Source: Segetibacter sp.
Lineage (GTDB): Bacteria > Bacteroidota > Bacteroidia > Chitinophagales > Chitinophagaceae
DNA length: 57,676 nucleotides
Direction: 5' to 3'
Assembly (NCBI RefSeq): GCF_025963695.1
Contig: NZ_JAOQAH010000101.1
Location: 1 to 57,676 of the forward strand
Positions 9,021 to 16,645 of the stretch are shown here, piece by piece. Under the pieces are notes generated by a model, which was not told the origin of the DNA, did not search any database, and worked only from the letters and a program-made list of their open reading frames with translations. The position numbers and the translations under genes were made by a program. Numbering within the stretch: the first letter of the stretch is position 1; every line of letters begins with the position of its first letter.

Positions 9021-9417
9021 GATGCAGGGGTAGCCTGTAGTTCTTCAGAAACTCTTTATTACCCGGTTGATATTACCACGTTTCGAACAGGTTTTCGTTC
9101 GTTTTATACCTATTCTGATACCAGCTTTATAACCCGTATGTAACAATCGTTGCGTCGCATTTCGTTCATCTGCGACAATTCTATTTTGCTTTTTACTGGT
9201 GTTGCTTTTTGTAAATCAACACTAAAGCTTGCATACCTCAAGACGGCCCTGAGCTATACTTTGCTAATCGTGCATTTGTACATGATTCTATCTTTCCAAT
9301 AACATCCATTACGGGGTTACTACCGGTGAATATTAAAGCGATCCAACAAACTGTTAAGAGCCAGCTACTATTTATATTAAACAACTGTATACTGTATTTT
9401 TGTTTAAATATTAGTCA
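9021..9417. other. Divergent intergenic region metF / lptB
   Basis: About 400 bases with no recognisable coding sequence. Contents: one dyad element at 9143-9170 and a possible -7 box TATTTTTG at 9395-9402, sixteen bases before lptB; no matching TTG box lies at the normal distance. Confidence 0.5.
9143..9170 (-). repeat. Dispersed dyad element, copy 3
   Basis: The minus strand reads AATGCGACGCAACGATTGTT, with the intact nine-base dyad at 9151-9159. C/G subtype; lies between two divergent genes. Confidence 0.75.
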
Positions 9418-10227
9418 TTGAGCCTTATCATTCATACCGAAGAACTTATAAAAAGTTATCGTAACCGCACGGTAGTAAACCATGTATCAGTAAACGTGAA
9501 GCAAGGTGAGATAGTGGGTTTACTTGGTCCTAACGGAGCGGGTAAGACAACTACGTTTTACATGGTTGTGGGTTTGATTAAGCCAGACGAAGGAAGAGTG
9601 TTTTTGGGGGAAAAGGACATTACCAAGCTTCCCATGTACAAAAGAGCGCAGATGGGCATTGGTTATCTTCCGCAAGAAGCCAGTGTTTTCAGAAAGCTGT
9701 CTGTTGAAGACAATATAAAGGCGGTGTTGGAGATGACTAAACTAACAAAGCACGACCAGAAACAAAAGCTTGAGGCGCTGTTAGATGAGTTCAACCTTCA
9801 CCAGGTACGAAAAAATAACGGGGACAGCTTGAGCGGAGGTGAAAGACGAAGAACAGAAATTGCCCGTGCCCTTGCTGTTGATCCAAAATTTATTTTATTA
9901 GATGAACCGTTTGCCGGCGTGGATCCTATTGCCGTTGAAGATATTCAGTCAGTTGTAGCGAAACTAAAATACCGCAACATCGGTATTCTGATCACGGACC
10001 ACAACGTAAATGAAACACTCTCCATTTGTGACCGGGCTTACCTGCTGATAGAAGGTAAAATATTTAAGCACGGAACTGCTGAAGAGTTAGCAGGCGATGA
10101 ACAAGTAAGAAACCTTTACCTGGGAACTAACTTTGAACTGCGGCGTAAAGATTGGATTATTGACATGGAAAGAGACAATGCTTTATTAAGAGCAGCCGAA
10201 GAACTTACAAGCCAGGAAAAAGAATAA
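9418..10227 (+). CDS. lptB: LPS export ABC transporter ATP-binding protein
   Basis: A 269-residue ABC ATPase: Walker A GPNGAGKTT at 37-45, signature LSGGERRR, Walker B FILLDEPFAGVDP. The phrase SGGERRRTEIARALA is diagnostic of LptB, which powers lipopolysaccharide extraction from the inner membrane with LptF/G. The start must be the TTG at 9418: an in-frame TAG lies two codons upstream, there is no ATG near, and the N-terminus then aligns well with the family. The C-terminal tail (~25 residues beyond the usual end) is a little long. No lptFG or kds genes are adjacent. Confidence 0.93.
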   Translation: MSLIIHTEELIKSYRNRTVVNHVSVNVKQGEIVGLLGPNGAGKTTTFYMVVGLIKPDEGRVFLGEKDITKLPMYKRAQMGIGYLPQEASVFRKLSVEDNIKAVLEMTKLTKHDQKQKLEALLDEFNLHQVRKNNGDSLSGGERRRTEIARALAVDPKFILLDEPFAGVDPIAVEDIQSVVAKLKYRNIGILITDHNVNETLSICDRAYLLIEGKIFKHGTAEELAGDEQVRNLYLGTNFELRRKDWIIDMERDNALLRAAEELTSQEKE

Positions 10228-10244
10228 GCTCAACCAGCATTTTC

Positions 10245-10272
10245 GGTACAAGTGTGCGACGCAACAATGTTT
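10245..10272 (+). repeat. Dispersed dyad element, copy 4
   Basis: Reads GGTACAAGTGTGCGACGCAA and continues CAATGTT; dyad core at 10255-10263. C/G subtype, in the convergent gap between lptB and gabD. Confidence 0.8.
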
Positions 10273-10307
10273 GGAAAAGATTCAGAGTTGATTTAAAAAA
10301 CCATCTC

Positions 10308-11753
10308 TTATTTAATCCCTCCGAAACACAAATATTTTATTTCCATAAAATAGTCCATCCCGTATTTAGAACCTTCGCGTCCAATTCCTGATTGTTTTAC
10401 GCCACCAAACGGTGCTACTGCATTAGATATCAAACCTTCATTAATTCCAACCATTCCACTTTCGAGCGCTTCCGCTACCCGCCAGCAACGGGAAACGTCT
10501 TTGGTATAAAAATAAGCAGCAAGTCCGTATTCGGTATCGTTGGCCATTTTGATCACTTCTTCTTCTGTACTAAACCTAAAAACCGGTGCGACCGGCCCAA
10601 AAACTTCTTCCTGCGCTATTATCATATCAGCAGTGGCATCAGCTAAAACGGTAGGTTGGTAAAATAGGCCACTCATTTCTTTTCCACCTTCCCTTAACAC
10701 AGCACCTTTTGCAACTGCGTCTTCCACATGTTGCTTTACTTTATTTAGTCCTTTTGCACTTATTAGCGGCCCAATCTGCACATCGCTGTCTAAACCGTTT
10801 CCAACCTTTAAGCCGGCTACAGCGCTGGTAAGCTTTGCAACAAATTCCTCATAGATTTTATCCTGGGCAAAAAAGCGGTTTACACAAACACACGTCTGGC
10901 CACTATTACGAAACTTTGCAGCAATCGCTCCTTTTACTGCAGCATCTACATCAGCATCGTCGAAAACAATAAACGGAGCATTGCCACCAAGCTCAAGTGA
11001 TAATTTCTTTAAGGTTGAGGAACACTGGCTCATTAATATTTTACCTACCTGTGTAGATCCGGTAAACGACAGTTTCCTAACCTTTCGGTTCTCGCACAGT
11101 TCTTTACCTACTTCGCTGCTTTCGGTTGTTGTAACTGTATTATAAACACCGGGAGGAAAGCCTGCTTTTTCTGCCAGGTGGGCCAGGGCTAATGCAGTCA
11201 ACGGTGTTTCTGACGGCGGTTTTACTACCACCGGGCTTCCTGCCGCCAGTGCAGGTGCTACCTTACGGGTAATCATTGCAAGCGGAAAATTCCATGGAGT
11301 TAGTGCAGCCACCACCCCAATAGATTGTTTGATTACCACAATACGTTTGTCGTTTGTTGGGGCTGGAATAACATCTCCATACGTACGCTTAGCTTCTTCT
11401 GCAAACCACTCTACGAACGATGCGCCGTACTCAACCTCTCCAATACTTTCCTGCAACACTTTACCGGATTCAATGGTCATTAAGTTTGCCAGCTCTTCCT
11501 TATTTTCAAGTATCAGTGCATACCATTTTTTCAATAAACCTGCACGTTCGTTTGCTGTCAGGTCGCGGTACGAATGCCACGACTCGTTTGCAGCATCGAT
11601 TGCCGCCCGCACATCTTCGCGGTTCATATCCGGAATGCTTGCAATTAATGCTCCTGTAGCAGGATTATTCACCTCAAAGGTTTTGCCTGAACGCGCACTC
11701 ACCCATTTGCCGTTGACATATGCTTCCTTCTTTATCAGATTATTTTTTTGCAC
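10308..11753 (-). CDS. gabD: Succinate-semialdehyde dehydrogenase, GabD type
   Basis: A 481-residue aldehyde dehydrogenase. Visible features are the cofactor-binding TPWNFP and KPPSETP motifs, the general base E254 in LELGGNAP, and the nucleophile C288 in GQTCVC. The second Cys (C290) is kept; in GabD enzymes this pair can form a redox-switch disulfide. Known role: oxidises succinate semialdehyde to succinate in GABA degradation. No GABA transaminase or permease is adjacent, so other aldehydes are possible. Single gene. Confidence 0.88.
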   Translation of the reverse strand: MQKNNLIKKEAYVNGKWVSARSGKTFEVNNPATGALIASIPDMNREDVRAAIDAANESWHSYRDLTANERAGLLKKWYALILENKEELANLMTIESGKVLQESIGEVEYGASFVEWFAEEAKRTYGDVIPAPTNDKRIVVIKQSIGVVAALTPWNFPLAMITRKVAPALAAGSPVVVKPPSETPLTALALAHLAEKAGFPPGVYNTVTTTESSEVGKELCENRKVRKLSFTGSTQVGKILMSQCSSTLKKLSLELGGNAPFIVFDDADVDAAVKGAIAAKFRNSGQTCVCVNRFFAQDKIYEEFVAKLTSAVAGLKVGNGLDSDVQIGPLISAKGLNKVKQHVEDAVAKGAVLREGGKEMSGLFYQPTVLADATADMIIAQEEVFGPVAPVFRFSTEEEVIKMANDTEYGLAAYFYTKDVSRCWRVAEALESGMVGINEGLISNAVAPFGGVKQSGIGREGSKYGMDYFMEIKYLCFGGIK

Positions 11754-11833
11754 CTTGACTCTTTTAATTTCAGTAATACAATTCCATTTGGGTTAGAATT
11801 GGTTAGGTAGCCAACGTTAGACCAGCCTTCCAC

Positions 11834-11860
11834 TCCGGTTGCGTCGCACACTTATACTAC
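11834..11860 (-). repeat. Dispersed dyad element, copy 5
   Basis: The minus strand reads GTATAAGTGTGCGACGCAAC, dyad at 11840-11848. C/G subtype, just upstream of gabD. Confidence 0.75.
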
Positions 11861-11926
11861 CTATTTTTTGGCTTCTTTTTTTATATTGTAAAGGTGACTC
11901 TTTTCTTAAATCAAACCGGCGTTATT

Positions 11927-11953
11927 GGGGTTTACACCCCATTTTTTAATTTT
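11927..11953 (+). terminator. Plus-strand terminator-like hairpin
   Basis: GGGG-TTTACA-CCCC is followed by ATTTTTTAATTTTT. It points along the plus strand although both flanking genes are on the minus strand. The short 4-bp stem makes it weak. Confidence 0.4.
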
Positions 11954-12046
11954 TCGAAACCTATGGGGGAGTGATTTAGAGTTAGGTACCGGCAAGGAGA
12001 TTTTTTTAGGGTAAGAGTGTTTGAGCTAGTAGACAACGTGCACTTC

Positions 12047-13207
12047 TTACCTACTCTTCGCCGCCCGGCCTATCCCAAACTGATCCCCCGCACGAACTGC
12101 CTTGTTTCCCGAAAATTGTATCTCAACCATTTTTTCACTTTGCACGCTGTTATAGTTCTGGTCTTCAAGCGTAGCAACAATCTTACGGGTTTTTACATCA
12201 ATAACGTCGCCGGTTGAAGGATAAGCATATTTGCCATCAAGACTAAAGGTGATCCATCCCGGCATATCACGCACTTGAATAGTTGTTACTTGCCGGGGTG
12301 GCATAACAGTATTGTCAAATACGTGAACACGGTTGTTGGCCCCATCACAAAGCCATAATTCCTTTTCATCAGGCGTTAGTCCAATGCCATGCGCAGGACA
12401 ACCATGGCGCTTCACTTCACCAATATTGAAACCTTGCACTTCAACCCGATGTAGTTTTTTGCCACTGTTTAAATCTCCTACCTCGAAGCCAAGCAAACCG
12501 TTTACGTTTACATATACCAGGCTTTCGGTAGCATTTATTGTAAAAGGGCGAATGTCGGCTGCAAAAGGGCCAACCTGCTTGTCAACTGTATGTGTCTTTG
12601 TATTGGCAACATTCATATAAGTCGACTTTAATCCGCCTAAATAAACATGATTTCCTGAAGGACCATAAATCGTATTATGAGCCCCCGAGTTAGTAACTAT
12701 TTTTTTAATGATATTTCCTGTTTTTGCATCTACAACAGTCCAGAACTCTTTTTCTAGGGAAGGGAGATAGATCAGCTTTCCGTCGGGAGACATTGACAAT
12801 CGGTCGGCGCCCCCTTCGTACGGTTTTTCCCACAACAGTTTTTCTGTAGTAATATCAATGCATTGCATTGCTTCAAGCGTGGTGATATAAATGCAATTGG
12901 TAGCGAGGCTAACAGCAATACCTTTTACATTCGAGGGCTTTCCATCTTTATTTAATCCTGCCGTCGGAATGAATTTTAGAAAACGATGGTTGTTATCCAT
13001 ATCAAAAACCTGTATGCCATGACCGCCATAACCTAGGTAATTGCGAACACCGGGCGTTGCCACGTATAAATATCTCTTTACTGCTGCAGGCTTTTCTTTG
13101 GTCCCTGTTTCAAAATGCGCTGGTTTAGGAGTGTACGATGTAGCGAAGGTTAAAATAAATGCTGCGGGCATTAAGAGAGACAGCGATTTTGCAATTGAAA
13201 ATTTCAT
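12047..13207 (-). CDS. Secreted YVTN/YncE-like beta-propeller protein
   Basis: A 386-residue protein with an N-terminal signal segment (~1-25) and repeated blades containing phrases such as SPDGKLIYLPS, PSGNHVYLGG, TPDEKELWLCDGANNRVHVFD and SLDGKYAYPSTGDVIDVKT. These are the YVTN/NHL-like repeats of a seven-bladed propeller, usually exported. No catalytic residues or c-type heme motif are visible, so it probably binds a ligand or partner at the cell surface. Function unknown. Single gene. Confidence 0.8.
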   Translation of the reverse strand: MKFSIAKSLSLLMPAAFILTFATSYTPKPAHFETGTKEKPAAVKRYLYVATPGVRNYLGYGGHGIQVFDMDNNHRFLKFIPTAGLNKDGKPSNVKGIAVSLATNCIYITTLEAMQCIDITTEKLLWEKPYEGGADRLSMSPDGKLIYLPSLEKEFWTVVDAKTGNIIKKIVTNSGAHNTIYGPSGNHVYLGGLKSTYMNVANTKTHTVDKQVGPFAADIRPFTINATESLVYVNVNGLLGFEVGDLNSGKKLHRVEVQGFNIGEVKRHGCPAHGIGLTPDEKELWLCDGANNRVHVFDNTVMPPRQVTTIQVRDMPGWITFSLDGKYAYPSTGDVIDVKTRKIVATLEDQNYNSVQSEKMVEIQFSGNKAVRAGDQFGIGRAAKSR

Positions 13208-13318
13208 GTTTTTAAATAAAGCGTTTTTAAAAATTAGGTTCTTTAAAGTTCATGCGGTCATATAATTTCTAAGGGAAAGCGTGACTAGTAAGGTATGTAT
13301 TTTTAAAAAGCTTTTAAT

Positions 13319-13342
13319 AAAAAAGCGGCATCGAGCCGCTTT
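13319..13342 (-). terminator. Intrinsic terminator after the M16 beta-type gene
   Basis: AGCGGC-ATCGA-GCCGCT hairpin; on the minus strand the stem is followed by a T-rich run. It lies about 30 bases past the stop of the peptidase gene at 13370. Confidence 0.8.
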
Positions 13343-13369
13343 AAATATAACTAATAATATTTTCAGGAA

Positions 13370-14650
13370 TTAGATAACAACCAGCTCATAAAACTCCTCT
13401 GGAACCAGGTACTTTTGAGCAAGTTCCTGGATTTCTTCGGCTGTAATTGCTTTGATGGTATTGATTGAGTCATAAAAGTAGGTTTCATCTAAACCATTCA
13501 GCACGTAGTTTTTCCAACGGTTAATAATTTGAAACGGACCATCAAGGTCGCCTAAAATACTTCCGATCATATAATTCCTGACAAGTAACAATTCCTCTTC
13601 ATTTACAGGTTCATCACGCAGCAACTGCATTTCCTTGTACACTTCTGTGATAGTTGCTTCGCATACATCCCTGCCAGCCTCAGTGCTAACCATCCAGGCG
13701 CTATCTGCTACATGGTTCTGAAAATAACTATGAATTCCGTAAGTATATCCTTTGTCTTCGCGAATATTGCCCATCAACCTCGATCCAAAGAAACCTCCAA
13801 AAACATTATTTAAAACCTGGGCTTTCATAAAGTCAGGATGTCGACGGTTAGGAAAGGGACGTGCAATACGAATAGCTCCCTGCACCCCATTTTCGTCGTT
13901 GGTTACACGATGCTTTTTTTGACTTGCCGAATGAACTATGAAGGACTTTTGGGCTGGAAATTTTTTATTTAAGGGTAAATGACCAAAAACAGCGTTTAAC
14001 TGCTGGAATATATCGGACGACAAATTGCCGGCAACAAAAATTATGCATTGACCATTTACATAATGGTCGCTATAGAATTTGACGATCTGCTCGCGTGTAA
14101 GCGCATTAAAATCCGGAATAGAAGTGTAACGGCCGTAAGGATGATCAAACCCAAATAAGTATTCATCAATAAAGCGGTTGGCAACAAAATCGCATTTCTG
14201 CAAACTTACCTTCAATCGCTGAATTTGATTTTGTTTGTAAATTGCCAATTCTTCTTCGGGAAAGATTGAATCTGTAATTAGTTCTTCCACAACCGGCAAA
14301 ACCTGCTTTAAATGTTTGTTTAAGCAATGAAGCGTAATGTTGGAAGTTTCGTTGTAACAGTTGCGATTTAAGTATGCCCCATAATATTCGAAATGATCGT
14401 TTATCTCAAAAGCAGACCTTTTTGATGTACCGTTTTTTAATAAAAAGTTGGTAGTGCCGGCCACAATGTTTTGGTCTTCGTACCAATTGCCTGCATAAAA
14501 AACCAGTTCGATCATTGTAACATCCTGTGCTCCTGCATTTATGCTGTACACAGGTACTCCGTTATCCAGTGTAAATTGTTCACTTGGCTTAAGCTGAAGA
14601 TTGAATTCTACAGCATCTTTTATTTCGGGAGCTTTTTTTCTATTTAACAT
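13370..14650 (-). CDS. M16 peptidase-like protein, inactive (beta-type) subunit
   Basis: A 426-residue insulinase-fold protein. The zinc motif HxxEH that should follow the first strand is replaced by TTNFLLKNG, so the chain cannot bind zinc. It keeps the second-half landmarks FGGFFGSRLMGNIREDKGYTYG, the R/Y region typical of the non-catalytic partner. Known precedent: bacterial M16 enzymes and mitochondrial processing peptidase pair one catalytic with one inactive chain. The catalytic partner is encoded just upstream at 15162-16400, separated by a decayed toxin-antitoxin pair. No signal peptide, so a cytosolic heterodimer is inferred. Confidence 0.88.
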   Translation of the reverse strand: MLNRKKAPEIKDAVEFNLQLKPSEQFTLDNGVPVYSINAGAQDVTMIELVFYAGNWYEDQNIVAGTTNFLLKNGTSKRSAFEINDHFEYYGAYLNRNCYNETSNITLHCLNKHLKQVLPVVEELITDSIFPEEELAIYKQNQIQRLKVSLQKCDFVANRFIDEYLFGFDHPYGRYTSIPDFNALTREQIVKFYSDHYVNGQCIIFVAGNLSSDIFQQLNAVFGHLPLNKKFPAQKSFIVHSASQKKHRVTNDENGVQGAIRIARPFPNRRHPDFMKAQVLNNVFGGFFGSRLMGNIREDKGYTYGIHSYFQNHVADSAWMVSTEAGRDVCEATITEVYKEMQLLRDEPVNEEELLLVRNYMIGSILGDLDGPFQIINRWKNYVLNGLDETYFYDSINTIKAITAEEIQELAQKYLVPEEFYELVVI

Positions 14651-14662
14651 ATTTATTCTTCT

Positions 14663-14966
14663 TCAAAAAAACCTCTGTAATCCCGGATTGTTTTCTATGA
14701 GGCGGGAACTATGATAGATGGATAGAATTTCTATTTCATCCTCTGGTACCCGATAAAAAATCGTGTATTTAAAAACCAGTATTTGTCTTACGATAACCTT
14801 TTTAGTGATTATAACAGGTTTTCCTACTTCAGGGTATTTCGATATTTTTTGTATTTAACAATGATTTTTTAGTAACTCTTTTGGCTTGTAACGGGGAGTT
14901 GAAAAAAATATATTTTTTAATTTCTTGAATGTCTGCTTTTGCTTGACAGGCAAAAGAAACTACCAT
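14663..14966 (-). pseudogene. ParE/RelE-type toxin, frameshifted remnant
   Basis: From the ATG at 14966 the minus strand reads MVVSFACQAKADIQEIKKYI and on to SPLQAKRVTKKS, then hits a stop. A shift near the A/T run at 14843-14850 restores ISKYPEVGKPVI, IVRQILVFKYTIFYRV and EIEILSIYHSSRLI, ending at 14663. This is the full plan of a ParE/RelE toxin (helical N-terminus, beta sheet ending IxHxxR). With the frameshift it cannot be functional as read. The start overlaps the antitoxin remnant, as in live TA operons. Confidence 0.72.
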
Positions 14967-15134
14967 TCTTTCATAATTTCTTCCATCGAGACTAGTTCTC
15001 CTTTATCCGCTTGTTAAATGCCTTTATTAATTTTATCAGGTATTACCAGCCTTTCTAATAAAACCTCTATATCTTCAAAGCTGTCCTCGGGCTTATTTTT
15101 GGATGCTTTCTATAACCTGTTCTTATGTAAGCAT
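14960..15134 (-). pseudogene. ParD-like antitoxin, decayed remnant
   Basis: The minus strand from 15134 begins MLT-stop-EQVIESIQK, then in a shifted frame PEDSFEDIEVLLERLV and IPDKINKGI-stop-QADKGELVSMEEIMKEW, ending at 14960. The pattern (short helices, then KG..QADKGE..S.EE.MK) is that of small Bacteroidota antitoxins paired with ParE. At least two stops and one frameshift break it. It overlaps the toxin remnant by seven bases. Confidence 0.6.
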
Positions 15135-15161
15135 AGAAGGTGTTTTTTTAAAACTTACCAA

Positions 15162-16400
15162 TTAATTCTTACTGAAGTAACGCATCGTATTGCTATTGCT
15201 TTCTTCAAATACTTGGTTAGCCACCTCTTTTATATCTTCAACCGTTATTTCTCTGTAGCGTTCAAGTTCTGTATTCATCATTTCTGCATCACCTAACAAT
15301 TCGTAAGTGGCAAGGCTGTTTGCACGGTTCATGACAGACATATCTTCAAACGCTATCATACTTTCTGTTTTGTTCTTAACCTTCTCTAGCTCACTTTCAT
15401 CTACCAGTTCACCTTTTATTTTCTCCACTTCTTCCTGCACAGCTTTTTCTGCGTCTTCCATTTTTATTCCTTTAACCAGCTTTCCTTCTATTACCAGCAA
15501 GCCTGTGTCAACGCTGCCCATGTGGTGGCAGTCAATATTGCTAAAGACTTGCTTTTCTTTCACTAAAGCCTGGTACAATCTTGAAGAACCTCCCCCGCTT
15601 AATATATCGCTTAAAAGATCGGCTGCGTAATACCCTTTTTCTAACCTTGATGCCATGTGCCATGTTTTGAAAAAAGCATCTAACGGAACATCGGCTTCCA
15701 CATCCAAAAAACGAGCTTCAGATTGTGTAGGTTCCTGTGGTAAGTTGCGCAGATACTTATCTCCCATTGGGATTGGTCCAAACCATTTTTCTGACAGCCG
15801 TTTTACTTCATCCAGCGTTACGTGTCCTGAAACAACCAGGATGGCATTAACAGGACGATAATGTTTGAAGAAGAATTCTTTTACATCTACCAGTCTTGCA
15901 TTTTCAACATGACTGAGATTTTGACCAATAGTCATCCACCGGTAAGGATGTTTTTTGTATGACAATTCTCTGAGTTTATGCCATACATCGCCGTAAGGTT
16001 TGTTAATATAATGTTCCTTAAATTCTTCGCACACTACTTTTCGTTGCACGTTAAGACTTTTTTCGCTAAAGGCAAGGCTTAGCATTCTATCACTCTCAAG
16101 CCAAAAAGCAGTTTCCAGATTTTGGGCCGGTACTTGTATATAATAGTTTGTGAGGTCGTTGGTTGTATAAGCATTATTTTCTCCGCCTGCCATTTGCAAC
16201 GGCTCGTCATAATCTTTTATATTAATGCTGCCGCCAAACATGAGGTGTTCGAACAAATGAGCAAAGCCCGTTTTTTCGGGGTTCTCGTCTCTTGCGCCTA
16301 CATCGTACATAACATCTACTACTGCCATTGGCGTACTGTGATCTTCATGCACAATTACCCTTAAACCATTGTCTAAAACAAAGCGATCGTATTGTATCAT
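15162..16400 (-). CDS. M16 family zinc peptidase, catalytic subunit
   Basis: A 412-residue insulinase-fold metallopeptidase with an intact HxxEH (H48-L-F-E51-H52 in FAHLFEHLMF) and the downstream acidic ligand region VCEEFKEH. No signal peptide is visible, so cytosolic action is likely. Its length fits one half of the M16 clamshell; the inactive chain at 13370-14650 probably supplies the other. Known role of such heterodimers: degradation of unfolded or signal-like peptides. The 511-base gap between the two subunit genes is unusual for a co-translated pair and holds the dead toxin-antitoxin genes. Confidence 0.92.
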   Translation of the reverse strand: MIQYDRFVLDNGLRVIVHEDHSTPMAVVDVMYDVGARDENPEKTGFAHLFEHLMFGGSINIKDYDEPLQMAGGENNAYTTNDLTNYYIQVPAQNLETAFWLESDRMLSLAFSEKSLNVQRKVVCEEFKEHYINKPYGDVWHKLRELSYKKHPYRWMTIGQNLSHVENARLVDVKEFFFKHYRPVNAILVVSGHVTLDEVKRLSEKWFGPIPMGDKYLRNLPQEPTQSEARFLDVEADVPLDAFFKTWHMASRLEKGYYAADLLSDILSGGGSSRLYQALVKEKQVFSNIDCHHMGSVDTGLLVIEGKLVKGIKMEDAEKAVQEEVEKIKGELVDESELEKVKNKTESMIAFEDMSVMNRANSLATYELLGDAEMMNTELERYREITVEDIKEVANQVFEESNSNTMRYFSKN

Positions 16401-16560
16401 ACTACTTATAAAAAGGAGTGCAAAACTATATTATTTAAAATTATAGGGGTTCTTAATTTTTAATGCAATTAGTGCTGTATTTGGGAAATTCAAAACTTTT
16501 TTTGCAAAAGGCGTTACACTATAATTCTGAGGGTCTTTGAGAACGCTGCCATAAAATATA

Positions 16561-16589
16561 GTGTACAAGAGTGTGACACAACGATGCTT
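16561..16589 (+). repeat. Dispersed dyad element, copy 6
   Basis: Reads GTACAAGAGTGTGACACAAC and continues GATGCTT; intact dyad TGTGACACA at 16572-16580. T/A subtype, between two tandem minus-strand genes. Confidence 0.8.
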
Positions 16590-16645
16590 AAAAAGGGTGT
16601 ACTGCTTGTAAACTAATTTCTCTTTTTTTAGCAATCACTATAAAT

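Noticed and set aside
11329..11796. 155-codon plus-strand frame inside gabD
   Set aside because: Antisense shadow of a clear aldehyde dehydrogenase gene.
16431..16634. 67-codon minus-strand frame between the M16 and GH13 genes
   Set aside because: It contains a dyad element and has no protein-like composition.
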